From positions 22,212-86,211 of the forward strand of contig NZ_FOSH01000013.1 of assembly GCF_900114205.1 (NCBI RefSeq): a DNA stretch of 64,000 nucleotides. The letters are read 5' to 3'. Position numbers and translations under genes: made by a program. Below the pieces are notes generated by a model. The model made no database searches and had not been told where the DNA came from. It saw only the letters and a list, made by a program, of their open reading frames with translations. Shown here in pieces: positions 8,832-17,548 of this stretch; within the stretch, counting starts at the first letter, position 1; every line of letters begins with the position of its first letter. The DNA comes from Methylophaga sulfidovorans (GTDB lineage: Bacteria; Pseudomonadota; Gammaproteobacteria; Nitrosococcales; Methylophagaceae).

Positions 8832-9762
8832 GCGATATCTAACCCTTCCTAACTTTTTAATGTTAATCGTGTTTTTTATGTGTGCGATGCTATCTGTTAA
8901 GGCTGTTTTTGCCGATGAAGATAAGCATGAACACGAACACGCTGGCCATCATGATGAAGAAGTCGCTCATATTGACGAGGACATGGCGTCATTAAATGCC
9001 ATCTCCACAGCCATTGTCAGTAGTGGTGATATCAGCAAAACAATTACCTTATATGGTGATGTGACGTTGTCCCCTGAGCATACCAGCCATGTGACGGCAC
9101 GTTTTGCTGGTCGTATAACCCGTGTGTATGTTGAGTATGGTGATACGGTCAAAAAAGGTCAGGTATTAGCCAGCATAGAATCAAATAGCAGTTTGCAGAC
9201 CTACAATGTTACCGCGCCATTGTCAGGCAGTGTGATAGCCAAACATGCCAATGCCGGTGAAGTCGTCTCTGAGCAGACTCTGTTTACTATTACCGATACC
9301 TCCACTTTATGGGCTGAACTTAAGGTGTTTCCTTCTCAGGCGAGTCTGATTAAAGCAAAACAAACGGTGATTTTACAAAGTGATGATATGCAAACCCGTT
9401 CTGTTATTTCCCAGCTTCTGCCAAATACCAGTGGTGAGCCATTTAGGATTGCCAGAGTGAAATTCAAAAATCCTGATGATGATTGGTTTCCCGGCTTGTT
9501 AGTTAGTGCTCAGACCCTCGTCGATAAACGTGAAGTTAATGTACGGGTGCCGTTATCTGCACTGCAGCAATATGAAAACAAAACAGTCGTCTTTATCAAG
9601 GAGGGGGGCGTTTATAAATCTCAGCCAGTGGAACTGGGGCTTCAGGATAATCAATTTGTTGAAGTACTGTCAGGTCTGAATGCTGGTCAGCAAATAGTGA
9701 CTGAAAACAGTTACCTGATAAAAGCGGATATTGAAAAAGACGGCGCTGAGCACAGCCACTAA
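8824..9762 (+). CDS. czcB: CzcB-like periplasmic adaptor (membrane fusion protein)
   Basis: A 312-residue HlyD-family adaptor bridging the inner-membrane pump and outer-membrane channel. The N-terminal signal/anchor (about residues 8-30) is followed by a His/Glu-rich metal-binding stretch (EDKHEHEHAGHHDEEVAH), then the lipoyl/barrel-sandwich halves (GRITRVYVEYGDTVKKGQVL and ITAPLSGSV-like VTAPLSGSVIAKHANAGEVV) and a beta-barrel domain. It is shorter than classic CzcB and lacks a long hairpin, as in many HME-type adaptors. It overlaps the channel gene by 8 bp and ends 15 bp before the pump gene, whose start has AAGGAG. Confidence 0.92.
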   Translation: MIKRYLTLPNFLMLIVFFMCAMLSVKAVFADEDKHEHEHAGHHDEEVAHIDEDMASLNAISTAIVSSGDISKTITLYGDVTLSPEHTSHVTARFAGRITRVYVEYGDTVKKGQVLASIESNSSLQTYNVTAPLSGSVIAKHANAGEVVSEQTLFTITDTSTLWAELKVFPSQASLIKAKQTVILQSDDMQTRSVISQLLPNTSGEPFRIARVKFKNPDDDWFPGLLVSAQTLVDKREVNVRVPLSALQQYENKTVVFIKEGGVYKSQPVELGLQDNQFVEVLSGLNAGQQIVTENSYLIKADIEKDGAEHSH

Positions 9763-9777
9763 ACTCAAGGAGACGTT

Positions 9778-12700
9778 ATGATTACTTCACTATTACGTTT
9801 CTCCATTGAGCGACGTGGTTTTATATTGTCATTAATTATCGTGCTGATGGCGGCGGGTGTCTGGAGTTATCAACACTTGCCCATTGATGCGGTACCAGAT
9901 ATCACCAATGTGCAGGTACAGATTAATACCAAAGCAGAAGGTTATTCGCCGTTAGAAACCGAACAGCGTATTACCTATCCCGTTGAACGTGCGTTGGCAG
10001 GTATTCCTCAACTGTCGTATACACGATCGATTTCTCGTTATGGTTTATCTCAGGTCACCGTGATCTTCAAAGAGGGCACAGATTTATATTTTGCCCGAAA
10101 CCTGCTGAATAACCGCCTGGCCAGTATCAAAAATGAACTGCCCGATGGGCTGGAACCAGAAATGGGGCCAATTGCTTCCGGACTCGGTGAGATTTTTGTT
10201 TATACCGTTTCTGCTCAGCCAGAAGCACGACAAGAGAATGGCCAAGCTTATGATATGACCGCATTACGTGAAATACAGGACTGGATAATTCAGCCTCGTT
10301 TAATGCGAGTGCCGGGGATTACGGAGGTGAATACAGTAGGCGGTTATGCTAAGCAGTATCACATCCAGCCTGAGCCACAAAAAATGCTGGAGTTCGGTAT
10401 CAGTTTTGGCGACATCCAGCAGGCATTAAAGGCAAATAATAGTAATCGTGGTGCTGGTTATATCGAGCGTTACGGGCAGCAATTGCTGGTACGTTCTCCG
10501 GGCCAGTTAAAAACCATCGACGATATTCAACAAGTGGTGGTAAAGCAGATGTCAGGCACACCCATCAAGATCATGGATATCGCTGATGTTGCCATTGGTA
10601 AAACCCTGAGAACCGGTGCCGCCACCCAGAATGGTCAGGAAACGGTGATGGGAACGGCAATGATGCTGATAGGGGAGAACTCACGTGAGGTTGCCAAACG
10701 GGTTGCTGCGGAGCTAAGCAAGATTCAAGCGACGCTACCCGACGGCGTTATTGCTGAAGCGGTATATGACAGAACCACCTTGGTCGATAAAGCCATTGCT
10801 ACAGTGCAGAAAAACTTGCTGGAAGGCGCATTATTAGTCGTTGTGGTGTTGTTTTTATTACTGGGTAATATCCGCGCCGCACTCATCACTGCTGCCGTGA
10901 TACCACTTGCCATGTTAGCAACCATTACCGGTATGGTTCAGGCCGGAATTTCAGCGAACCTGATGAGTCTTGGCGCATTGGATTTTGGCCTGATTGTCGA
11001 TGGTGCAGTGATTATTGTGGAAAACAGCGTGCGGCGTTTATCGCTGGCCCAGTCTGGTCGTGATTCAGCCTTACCATTAAATGAACGCTTGGCTGTGGTA
11101 TTTGATGCGACCAATGAGGTGATTCGGCCCAGCCTGTTTGGGGTATTGATTATTACATTGGTGTATATCCCCTTATTCACCTTGACTGGGGTAGAAGGCA
11201 AGATGTTTGAACCGATGGCATCAACAGTGGTGCTGGCCTTACTAGCAGCGATGCTGATGTCACTGACTCTCGTACCTGCAGCCGTGGCTGTGTTCATGAA
11301 AGGTAAAATCAAAGAAACTGAAATTCTGATTATTTCAGCAAGCAAATCGATTTACAGGCCGGTATTGATATGGAGTCTTAAGTTACGTTGGTTGCTGGTG
11401 GTTGCTGCACTTGTTTTGGTGGCTTGGTCGCTACTGCTGGCATCAAAGATGGGCACGGAGTTTATTCCTCAGCTCAATGAAGGCGATATCGCCTTACATG
11501 CATTACGCACCACAGGCACTAGTCTGCAGCAATCGATAGACATGCAGGAAGTTCTGGAAAAGCGGCTGAAACAGTTTCCACAGGTGGACAGAGTCTTTGC
11601 CAAAATCGGCACGCCAGAAGTGGCGACCGACCCGATGCCGCCGAATGTGGCTGACACTTTTCTGATACTAAAGCCAAGAAAAGACTGGCCCAATCCGTCA
11701 TTGCCAAAGTCTGAACTCATCAAACAAATCGAGACAGCTGCAAAGGCCTTACCTGGCAATAACTATGAATTCACGCAACCGATCGAGATGCGCTTTAACG
11801 AGCTTATCTCAGGTGTCAGGGCGGATGTGGCCATTAAAGTATTTGGTGATGATTTGGAGAAACTCAAAACTTCAGCACAATCCATTTTAACTATTATCAG
11901 AGATATACCCGGCCAAGCAGATGCCAGACTGGAACAAGTCAGTGGTTTACCGATGGTGTCAGTGGAACCCAAACGCTTGGCACTTTCCCGTTATGGCCTC
12001 AGTGTAGATATCTTACAGACGATGTTAGCTACAGCTATTGGTGGTCAAGATGCGGGCTTAATCTATGGGGGGGATCGCCGTTTTAAACTGGTTATACGCT
12101 TAGCTGATGACCGGCGTCAGGACATTGCTAAACTTTCCGAGCTACCTGTGTCTTTGCCTTCAGGTACTTATGTGCCGTTATCCGAGGTGGCAACGATTAA
12201 ACTTGTCGATGTGCCAAGTCAGATCTCGCGTGAAAATGCCAAACGACGTGTTGTGGTCACAGCTAATGTCAGAGATCGTGATCTGGGATCCTTTGTGCAG
12301 GAAGCTCAGCAAAAGCTCGATCAACAGCTGACATTGCCTGACGGATACTGGCTGGAGTTTGGTGGTACCTTTGAACAGTTAGCCTCGGCCAGTCAGCGTT
12401 TAGCCATTGTGGTTCCGGTGACTTTATTTGGCATTTTGTTATTACTGGTGACTATGCTGGGATCAATAAAGGATGCCGCTATTATCTTTACCGGTGTGCC
12501 GTTGGCATTAACGGGTGGCATTATGGCTTTACTGCTTAGGGATATGCCACTGTCTATTTCTGCGGCTGTTGGTTTTATTGCACTGTCTGGTATTGCTGTA
12601 TTGAATGGTCTGGTGATGTTGTCATTTATTCGTGATCATTGGCAGCAAAACGGCGATCTCTATAAAGCAATTGTGGATGGGGCGATGTTACGTTTACGTC

Positions 12701-12885
12701 CGGTAATGATGACCGCTTTAGTGGCCAGTCTTGGTTTTGTTCCTATGGCACTCAATACGGGTACCGGCGCAGAGATACAACGGCCCCTAGCAACGGTGGT
12801 TATCGGCGGTATTGCGTCATCCACCATACTTACCCTTATTGTGTTACCGGCTTTATACCTATTGGTACATCACCGTAACCGCTAG
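9778..12885 (+). CDS. czcA: CzcA-like heavy-metal RND efflux pump
   Basis: A 1035-residue proton-driven RND transporter of the heavy-metal-efflux (HME) group. The N-terminal helix region has VPDITNVQVQINT, and TM4 carries DFGLIVDGAVIIVEN (from residue 402), the charged signature of the CzcA (Co/Zn/Cd) subgroup rather than the CusA (Cu/Ag) form. Twelve transmembrane helices and two large periplasmic loops are in the usual places (GTEFIPQLNEGDIA begins the second loop). Length matches the family. It completes the czcCBA operon, with SD AAGGAG ten bases upstream. Together with the His-rich leader protein this predicts export of divalent cations from the cell or periplasm; the exact metals are inferred. 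Confidence 0.95.
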   Translation: MITSLLRFSIERRGFILSLIIVLMAAGVWSYQHLPIDAVPDITNVQVQINTKAEGYSPLETEQRITYPVERALAGIPQLSYTRSISRYGLSQVTVIFKEGTDLYFARNLLNNRLASIKNELPDGLEPEMGPIASGLGEIFVYTVSAQPEARQENGQAYDMTALREIQDWIIQPRLMRVPGITEVNTVGGYAKQYHIQPEPQKMLEFGISFGDIQQALKANNSNRGAGYIERYGQQLLVRSPGQLKTIDDIQQVVVKQMSGTPIKIMDIADVAIGKTLRTGAATQNGQETVMGTAMMLIGENSREVAKRVAAELSKIQATLPDGVIAEAVYDRTTLVDKAIATVQKNLLEGALLVVVVLFLLLGNIRAALITAAVIPLAMLATITGMVQAGISANLMSLGALDFGLIVDGAVIIVENSVRRLSLAQSGRDSALPLNERLAVVFDATNEVIRPSLFGVLIITLVYIPLFTLTGVEGKMFEPMASTVVLALLAAMLMSLTLVPAAVAVFMKGKIKETEILIISASKSIYRPVLIWSLKLRWLLVVAALVLVAWSLLLASKMGTEFIPQLNEGDIALHALRTTGTSLQQSIDMQEVLEKRLKQFPQVDRVFAKIGTPEVATDPMPPNVADTFLILKPRKDWPNPSLPKSELIKQIETAAKALPGNNYEFTQPIEMRFNELISGVRADVAIKVFGDDLEKLKTSAQSILTIIRDIPGQADARLEQVSGLPMVSVEPKRLALSRYGLSVDILQTMLATAIGGQDAGLIYGGDRRFKLVIRLADDRRQDIAKLSELPVSLPSGTYVPLSEVATIKLVDVPSQISRENAKRRVVVTANVRDRDLGSFVQEAQQKLDQQLTLPDGYWLEFGGTFEQLASASQRLAIVVPVTLFGILLLLVTMLGSIKDAAIIFTGVPLALTGGIMALLLRDMPLSISAAVGFIALSGIAVLNGLVMLSFIRDHWQQNGDLYKAIVDGAMLRLRPVMMTALVASLGFVPMALNTGTGAEIQRPLATVVIGGIASSTILTLIVLPALYLLVHHRNR

Positions 12886-12890
12886 ATAAA

Positions 12891-12928
12891 AATACAATCA
12901 GGGCTGCATTGCTAGCCCTGATTGTATT
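12891..12928 (+). terminator. Perfect hairpin after czcA
   Basis: A 15-bp perfect inverted repeat, AATACAATCAGGGCT and AGCCCTGATTGTATT, with an 8-base loop, begins six bases after the czcA stop codon. It lacks a clean T run, so it may act as a weak terminator or an mRNA-stabilising 3' structure. Confidence 0.7.
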
Positions 12929-13036
12929 ATGGGAAAAAGTCCCGGTTTTACGCAGGCAAATATCGCTGGCGTAGTGTTTGTTCTCATCGTTAGAGTTGTT
13001 GTATGTCACTGACATATAACTAAAAAGGAGAGGGAA

Positions 13037-13483
13037 ATGCAGCTACACCAATTTAATGATGAAAATATACACTGGCAGCGACTTGAGGTGTTCGACAACT
13101 TTCAATATTCGGTATTGGATATTGACCGCGACAACAAAGTGGTAGAGGTGCTATTTAAATTCGCAGCCAATGATCCCATCGTGTTACATCGTCACTGTGC
13201 GGTTAATCACACCTTTGTTATTCAGGGTGAGCACTGTCTGTATTCTGCTGATGGTACGTTGAAAGAAAAACGCCCAACGGGCTCATATAGCATAAGCCAA
13301 CCTGATCCTGAACCACATAGAGAATGTGGTGGCGATGAAGATACAATAGTTTTATTCAGTATTCGTGGCACAGAAGGACCGACGTATGAAATCCTTGATG
13401 ATGAGCAAAATATCCTGGCTGTTTTTACGATGAATGAATTTGAAGGACTCTATCAGGCACAACAATCTGCCTTATCAGTGTAA
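13037..13483 (+). CDS. Cupin-domain protein
   Basis: A 148-residue cytoplasmic protein with a single cupin beta-barrel. The metal-binding motif is visible as VLHRHCAVNHTFVIQGEH (the HxH...E pattern of cupin motif 1) and later PDPEPHRECGGDEDTIVLFSIRG, matching motif 2 with its histidine. The gene has an excellent ribosome-binding site (AAGGAGAGGG before the ATG). It resembles the ChrR/acetylacetone-cleaving-enzyme type of small cupins, but no specific reaction can be assigned. It is followed by a separately translated exported protein; the spacer between them is about 100 bp. Confidence 0.75.
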   Translation: MQLHQFNDENIHWQRLEVFDNFQYSVLDIDRDNKVVEVLFKFAANDPIVLHRHCAVNHTFVIQGEHCLYSADGTLKEKRPTGSYSISQPDPEPHRECGGDEDTIVLFSIRGTEGPTYEILDDEQNILAVFTMNEFEGLYQAQQSALSV

Positions 13484-13588
13484 TCTTTTTATGCCTCAAT
13501 GAGGATTGTGATAAAAGGGCTGTTGTCATTGACGATAAATTGCTTTATTTCGCCAGCACAGTTTTATCCATCCATAGAGGAACAGAAT

Positions 13589-14371
13589 ATGAAAACGTTT
13601 ATCCCATATTTTGCAGCTATGTTATTTAGCTGTTCAGTATTGGCAGATGATGTGGATATGGCCGGCCTGCAGCTTGGCATGAGCATTGACGAAGCTAAAG
13701 CTGCTTTACTGGATCACGGTGTTAATGCCAGTGTGATTGAGGAAGAAAAGCAATATTACACCTACAGTGATGGTGCAAAAACATATAAAACGCCAAGTTT
13801 TATTCATAGCCTTTCAGCTAATATTGTGGAGACTGAACACGGTGAGGCAAGAGCAGAAAGCTTTGAGTTGATATTCATGCCATTACCCAAAGCAGGCCGC
13901 TTAGTCGCCATTCATCGTGTAACTGAAAACCATATTAATCCCGTCACGGTAGCCGATTACCGTCAATCGCTTATCGAGCAATATGGGCAACCCTTTGATA
14001 ATACCGGACCAATGGACTGGATTTTTCCACAAGGCAAACTTAACTGTTTGGGTGCCTCCAGCTCACAAATCACACCACCACGCACATTAAATGCCGATAC
14101 CATCATGGGGCTGGTATTCAAAAAAGACGGTAATCGTTATCAAATCAATGATTTCCGCAATCCAGAAGTAAAAAGCCTGGATGAATGTGCAAATTGGATG
14201 AGTTTCCAATTTGGCACTATGGACGAACAGCCTGCTAGCAATATCACTGCGACCATGATCGACGTACCAGGCTGGATCAATGCATATGAAGCTGCTATGC
14301 AGTGGGTTGGTGAGTTAAAGCAGGAAGCCATCGATAGACGTAATAGTGGGAAGACCGGTCCACAATTATAG
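13589..14371 (+). CDS. Exported protein of unknown function
   Basis: A 260-residue protein. I start at the ATG at 13589 because GAGGAA lies seven bases upstream and it begins a clean signal peptide (MKTFIPYFAAMLFSCSVLA-DD); the longer frame from 13499 adds 30 residues without a start signal. After cleavage comes DMAGLQLGMSIDEAKAALLD, a motif seen at the start of many periplasmic domains of the SmpA/BamE-like kind, but the rest (IFPQGKLNCLGASSSQI, two late cysteines) is unfamiliar to me. Two Cys residues (in LNCLG and LDECANW) could form a disulfide. Probably monocistronic or paired with the cupin gene. Confidence 0.7.
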   Translation: MKTFIPYFAAMLFSCSVLADDVDMAGLQLGMSIDEAKAALLDHGVNASVIEEEKQYYTYSDGAKTYKTPSFIHSLSANIVETEHGEARAESFELIFMPLPKAGRLVAIHRVTENHINPVTVADYRQSLIEQYGQPFDNTGPMDWIFPQGKLNCLGASSSQITPPRTLNADTIMGLVFKKDGNRYQINDFRNPEVKSLDECANWMSFQFGTMDEQPASNITATMIDVPGWINAYEAAMQWVGELKQEAIDRRNSGKTGPQL

Positions 14372-14428
14372 ACGTGGTGGGGGGATTTCCTCTTTATAAG
14401 AGGATATTTGTCTGTTGAATTATTAAAT

Positions 14429-14467
14429 AATAATGAATATCATTTGCATTTGTTAATTAAATGCAAA
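14429..14467 (+). promoter_or_regulatory. Fur-like box and overlapping palindrome upstream of flavodoxin
   Basis: Bases 14429-14447 match the 19-bp Fur consensus (GATAATGATAATCATTATC) at 14 positions by my count. Overlapping it is a perfect 9-bp inverted repeat, TTTGCATTT (14443-14451) and AAATGCAAA (14459-14467), ending 11 bases before the flavodoxin ATG. Iron-responsive control of the flavodoxin is the inference. Confidence 0.55.
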
Positions 14468-14477
14468 TAGGTGAGTA

Positions 14478-14993
14478 ATGATTGCAGTTATTTATGGTTC
14501 AACTACGGGTAATACTTCAGATGCAGCAGTAAAAATAGCAAAAATCTTTGGTGAAGATCAGGTTGAGTTATTTGATGTAAAAGATGTTGGGCTGGCGGCA
14601 CTGGAGTTTTTTGACAATATCATTTTTGCTATCCCAACCTGGGATTACGGAGAAGTGCAAGCAGACTGGCAGGATGTATGGGACGAAATTGATGAAGTGG
14701 ATTTCTCCAATAAAACGGTCGCTTTTTTGGGGATGGGCGATCAATTTGCTTATGCCGAGTGGTTTCAGGACGCAATGGGTATGTTGCATGACAAAGTGGT
14801 GGCTAGAGGCGCTAAAGTCATTGGTCACTGGCCCGTTGATGGCTATGAGTTTGATGCCTCAAAAGCCTTAACTGCAGACAAACAGTTTTTTGTCGGTTTG
14901 GCGCTGGATGAAGACTGCCAGCCCGAGTTGACTGAAAGCAGACTCAAGCAATGGTGTGAGCAACTCAAGTCAAGCTTGTTAAAAGCAGCATAA
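14478..14993 (+). CDS. Long-chain flavodoxin
   Basis: A 171-residue flavodoxin, a soluble FMN electron carrier that can replace ferredoxin. The FMN-phosphate loop is GSTTGNTSDAAV (residues 7-18), the aromatic loops binding the isoalloxazine ring are IPTWDYGEVQADW and LGMGDQFAYAEWFQDAMG, and the C-terminal half contains the extra loop of long-chain flavodoxins (GYEFDASKALTADKQFFVGLALDEDCQ). Length is normal. It sits behind a Fur-like box and a terminator-like hairpin follows, so it is probably a single-gene, iron-starvation-induced unit. Confidence 0.95.
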   Translation: MIAVIYGSTTGNTSDAAVKIAKIFGEDQVELFDVKDVGLAALEFFDNIIFAIPTWDYGEVQADWQDVWDEIDEVDFSNKTVAFLGMGDQFAYAEWFQDAMGMLHDKVVARGAKVIGHWPVDGYEFDASKALTADKQFFVGLALDEDCQPELTESRLKQWCEQLKSSLLKAA

Positions 14994-15004
14994 TCTTGTT
15001 TCTG

Positions 15005-15027
15005 GACGGCTCTGGCTAAGAGCCGTC
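15005..15027. terminator. Terminator hairpin between flavodoxin and LysR gene
   Basis: Arms GACGGCTCT (15005-15013) and AGAGCCGTC (15019-15027) with a 5-base loop, followed by ATTTAATT. It lies between convergent genes. Confidence 0.75.
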
Positions 15028-15029
15028 AT

Positions 15030-15956
15030 TTAATTTACCTGAAGTTCGCAATCTCTGGCGAGTTCATCAGGCAAATTGTCTCGTAAAAAGTCGACCCAGC
15101 TACTGGTTTTTGCATCAAGATAAGCCCGTGATGGATAAAGGGCATAAACATTAAATAGCGTGCCACGATAATCGGGTAATACCCGTATCAAGGTGCCTGA
15201 TGTTAATTCATCCGTCACATTAAATATAGGAACCATGCCTATTCCCATCCCATGCAGGATGGCTTCTTTCACGGTACTGCTGACGTTGACCTGAAACGGT
15301 GAGTTTTTGATCTCAATAATGGCATCACCCTGGTCTGAGCTCATCTCCCAGTGGTCTAATGGCATGACAGTAGACGCCATTTTTATACATTGGTGATTTT
15401 CGACCTCTGCAGGTGTTGTTGGCATACCATATTCCGCCAGGTAATCGGGCGACACACATAAAATACTATAGGTCTGACCAATGACCTTTGATATCAGACT
15501 GGAGTCAGATAGTTGTGGTGCCATGATGATCGAGACATCAATACCTTCCTCAATCAAATCAGGAATACGGTTTGCCAGTGTGATATCAAAAGAAACTGCT
15601 GGGTAAATCTCTCTGTAGGCAGTGACGGCTTTAACAATATATTTGTTTGCCAATGCTGGCATCGTGTGAAGTCTGAGCCGACCTACCGGATTCATCTGGG
15701 CATCACGTGCTTCCGCTTCTGCTTCTTCCACATTCGCTAATATCTGTTCACATCGCAGCAGGTAGCGTTGACCCGCTTCAGTTAGTGCTATCCGACGTGT
15801 GGTTCTGTGTAATAAACGGGTGCTAAGGTGTTGTTCTAATGCCGATATTGCACGCGAGACATTGGCAGAACTGGTTTCCAGTCTTTCTGCTGCTTTAGTA
15901 AAGCTGCCACTTTCAATAACCTGTAAAAAGGTTTTCATTGAATCAATCGTATCCAT
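15030..15956 (-). CDS. LysR-family regulator of the adjacent efflux module
   Basis: A 308-residue LysR-type regulator. The winged HTH is at the N-terminus (MDTIDSMKTFLQVIESGSFT...ERLETSSANVSRAISALEQH, residues 1-45), followed by the linker helix and an effector-binding domain. It belongs to the group with RTTRRIALTEAGQRYL, common among regulators of aromatic-acid or drug efflux and degradation genes. It is divergent from the outer-membrane-factor/AaeB/AaeX/AaeA operon with a short AT-rich intergenic region, the usual arrangement for a LysR activator of its neighbour, so an AaeR-like role is inferred. SD AGGTGA is six to seven bases before the ATG. Confidence 0.9.
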   Translation of the reverse strand: MDTIDSMKTFLQVIESGSFTKAAERLETSSANVSRAISALEQHLSTRLLHRTTRRIALTEAGQRYLLRCEQILANVEEAEAEARDAQMNPVGRLRLHTMPALANKYIVKAVTAYREIYPAVSFDITLANRIPDLIEEGIDVSIIMAPQLSDSSLISKVIGQTYSILCVSPDYLAEYGMPTTPAEVENHQCIKMASTVMPLDHWEMSSDQGDAIIEIKNSPFQVNVSSTVKEAILHGMGIGMVPIFNVTDELTSGTLIRVLPDYRGTLFNVYALYPSRAYLDAKTSSWVDFLRDNLPDELARDCELQVN

Positions 15957-16075
15957 CTGTCACCTATTGTTACGAATTTTGTAACAATTATTAACATTAA
16001 TTGCTGTTTATTGATAGATTGAACGCAAATAAAATAGCCTGCCATTTAACTTATAAAGCGTGTTTTGAGCAGACT

Positions 16076-17548
16076 GTGAAAACGTTATATCTCTTCTTCC
16101 CTTATATAGGATTGTTGCTGTTGTCAGCATGCATCAGCTCTGAAGGCATAGTGCCGCAGAGTGATGTGCCTGCAGATAGCTCGTATCAATTAAGTGAACA
16201 TGTGCAAGAAATACAAGAAGATGCGGCGTGGCCAACAGATCAGTGGTGGCAATGTTTTCAGGATGAACAACTGAATCAATTAATGCAGATTGCCGTCAGC
16301 CAGAGTCCATCAGTGCAGGAAGCACAGGCGAGAATAAGAGTAGCTACGTCATTAGCGGCGCAGACAGACGCTGCTTTATCGCCAACAATTGATGCTGAGG
16401 GCCAAATCAATCGCAAACGCTGGCCGACAGATTATTTCTATGGGCCAGGTGAGTTGGGCGGTACAACCAGCTGGAATAATACGGGATTACTCAGCCTGCA
16501 CTATGATCCGGATATCTGGCATAAAAATGCCATGCAAAGTGATGTGGCATTAAGTGAGATTAAAAAACAAACAGCAAAAAGCCAGATAGCGAAACTGAAT
16601 ATCGAATCGGCACTGATCTCATCGTATATTCAACTGTCTCTGAATAACGCCGAGCTGGATCTGGCTAAACAGGCTGTGAACAGCTATCAAGAGAAACTTG
16701 ATGTAATAAAAGCCCAGTTAACCATGGGCCTGAATACAGAAGTGGCTGTGTATCAGGCTGAAACTCAGCTTGCCGATGCTGAAGCTAAATTCGAAGCTGT
16801 TAAGGATCATATCGTGACAGCGAAATATGCTATTGCAGCCTTATTAGGTAAAGGTCCGGCTTTCGCTGACAGCCTTAAACCACCGCACTTACAGCGAACA
16901 GAAGATGTGTCTTTACCCAGCCATATTCCAGCTGAATTACTTGGGCATCGCCCAGATGTGGTGGCGAGCCGTTGGTTAGTATTCAGTGCCAATAAACACA
17001 TTAATATTGCCCATACTGCTTTTTATCCTAATATTAATCTGTCGGCCGCTATAGGTTTTATGGCCGTCAATGGCAGCATGTTAAGCGTCTTTAGTCATGA
17101 CAAACTGACCTATGATGCGGGTCCAGCGATATCACTGCCGATTTTTGACGCAGGCAGAATTCGTGGTGAGTTATCCGAAGCGACAGCCAATTATGATATG
17201 GCAGTGGCTTTATACAAAAAAACCTTGAGTGAAGCGATGCAACAAATTGCAGACAGTGCTGTGTCATTAAAAAGTACATTGACACAATCAATGACATTGG
17301 CGTCTGCTATCAAGGCATCACATCAAGCCTATATGCATGCGAATGATGCCTATGACGTCGGGCTGACTGATTATTTACCTGTACTGGATGCCAGATTGGC
17401 CTGGTTACAACAACAGCTTTTTTCACAACAGCTTAATGCTCAGGCACTGCAATTCCGGGCTGATCTTATCATTGCATTGGGTGGTGGTCTGACGGCAGCT
17501 AATGATAGCCCACAGCAGGCTGCACTACAGTATCCGGCGACACCGTAA
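16076..17548 (+). CDS. NodT-family outer-membrane efflux lipoprotein
   Basis: An outer-membrane factor of about 490 residues. The open frame begins at a TTG at 16001, but I prefer the GTG at 16076, because it begins a compact lipoprotein signal (KTLYLFFPYIGLLLLSAC, with lipobox LSAC). After the acylated Cys come the two OEP repeats typical of the NodT/OprM group: WWQCFQDEQLNQLMQIAVSQSP, QAQARIRVATSLAAQTDAALSP, GLLSLHYDPDIW, ALLGKGPAFADSLK, ELLGHRPDVVASRW, and the C-terminal DVGLTDYLPVLDARLAWL. Its stop codon directly abuts the start of the FUSC-family gene, so it forms an operon with the inner-membrane and adaptor proteins. The start site is uncertain; no good Shine-Dalgarno sequence is visible for either start. 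Confidence 0.88.
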   Translation: MKTLYLFFPYIGLLLLSACISSEGIVPQSDVPADSSYQLSEHVQEIQEDAAWPTDQWWQCFQDEQLNQLMQIAVSQSPSVQEAQARIRVATSLAAQTDAALSPTIDAEGQINRKRWPTDYFYGPGELGGTTSWNNTGLLSLHYDPDIWHKNAMQSDVALSEIKKQTAKSQIAKLNIESALISSYIQLSLNNAELDLAKQAVNSYQEKLDVIKAQLTMGLNTEVAVYQAETQLADAEAKFEAVKDHIVTAKYAIAALLGKGPAFADSLKPPHLQRTEDVSLPSHIPAELLGHRPDVVASRWLVFSANKHINIAHTAFYPNINLSAAIGFMAVNGSMLSVFSHDKLTYDAGPAISLPIFDAGRIRGELSEATANYDMAVALYKKTLSEAMQQIADSAVSLKSTLTQSMTLASAIKASHQAYMHANDAYDVGLTDYLPVLDARLAWLQQQLFSQQLNAQALQFRADLIIALGGGLTAANDSPQQAALQYPATP

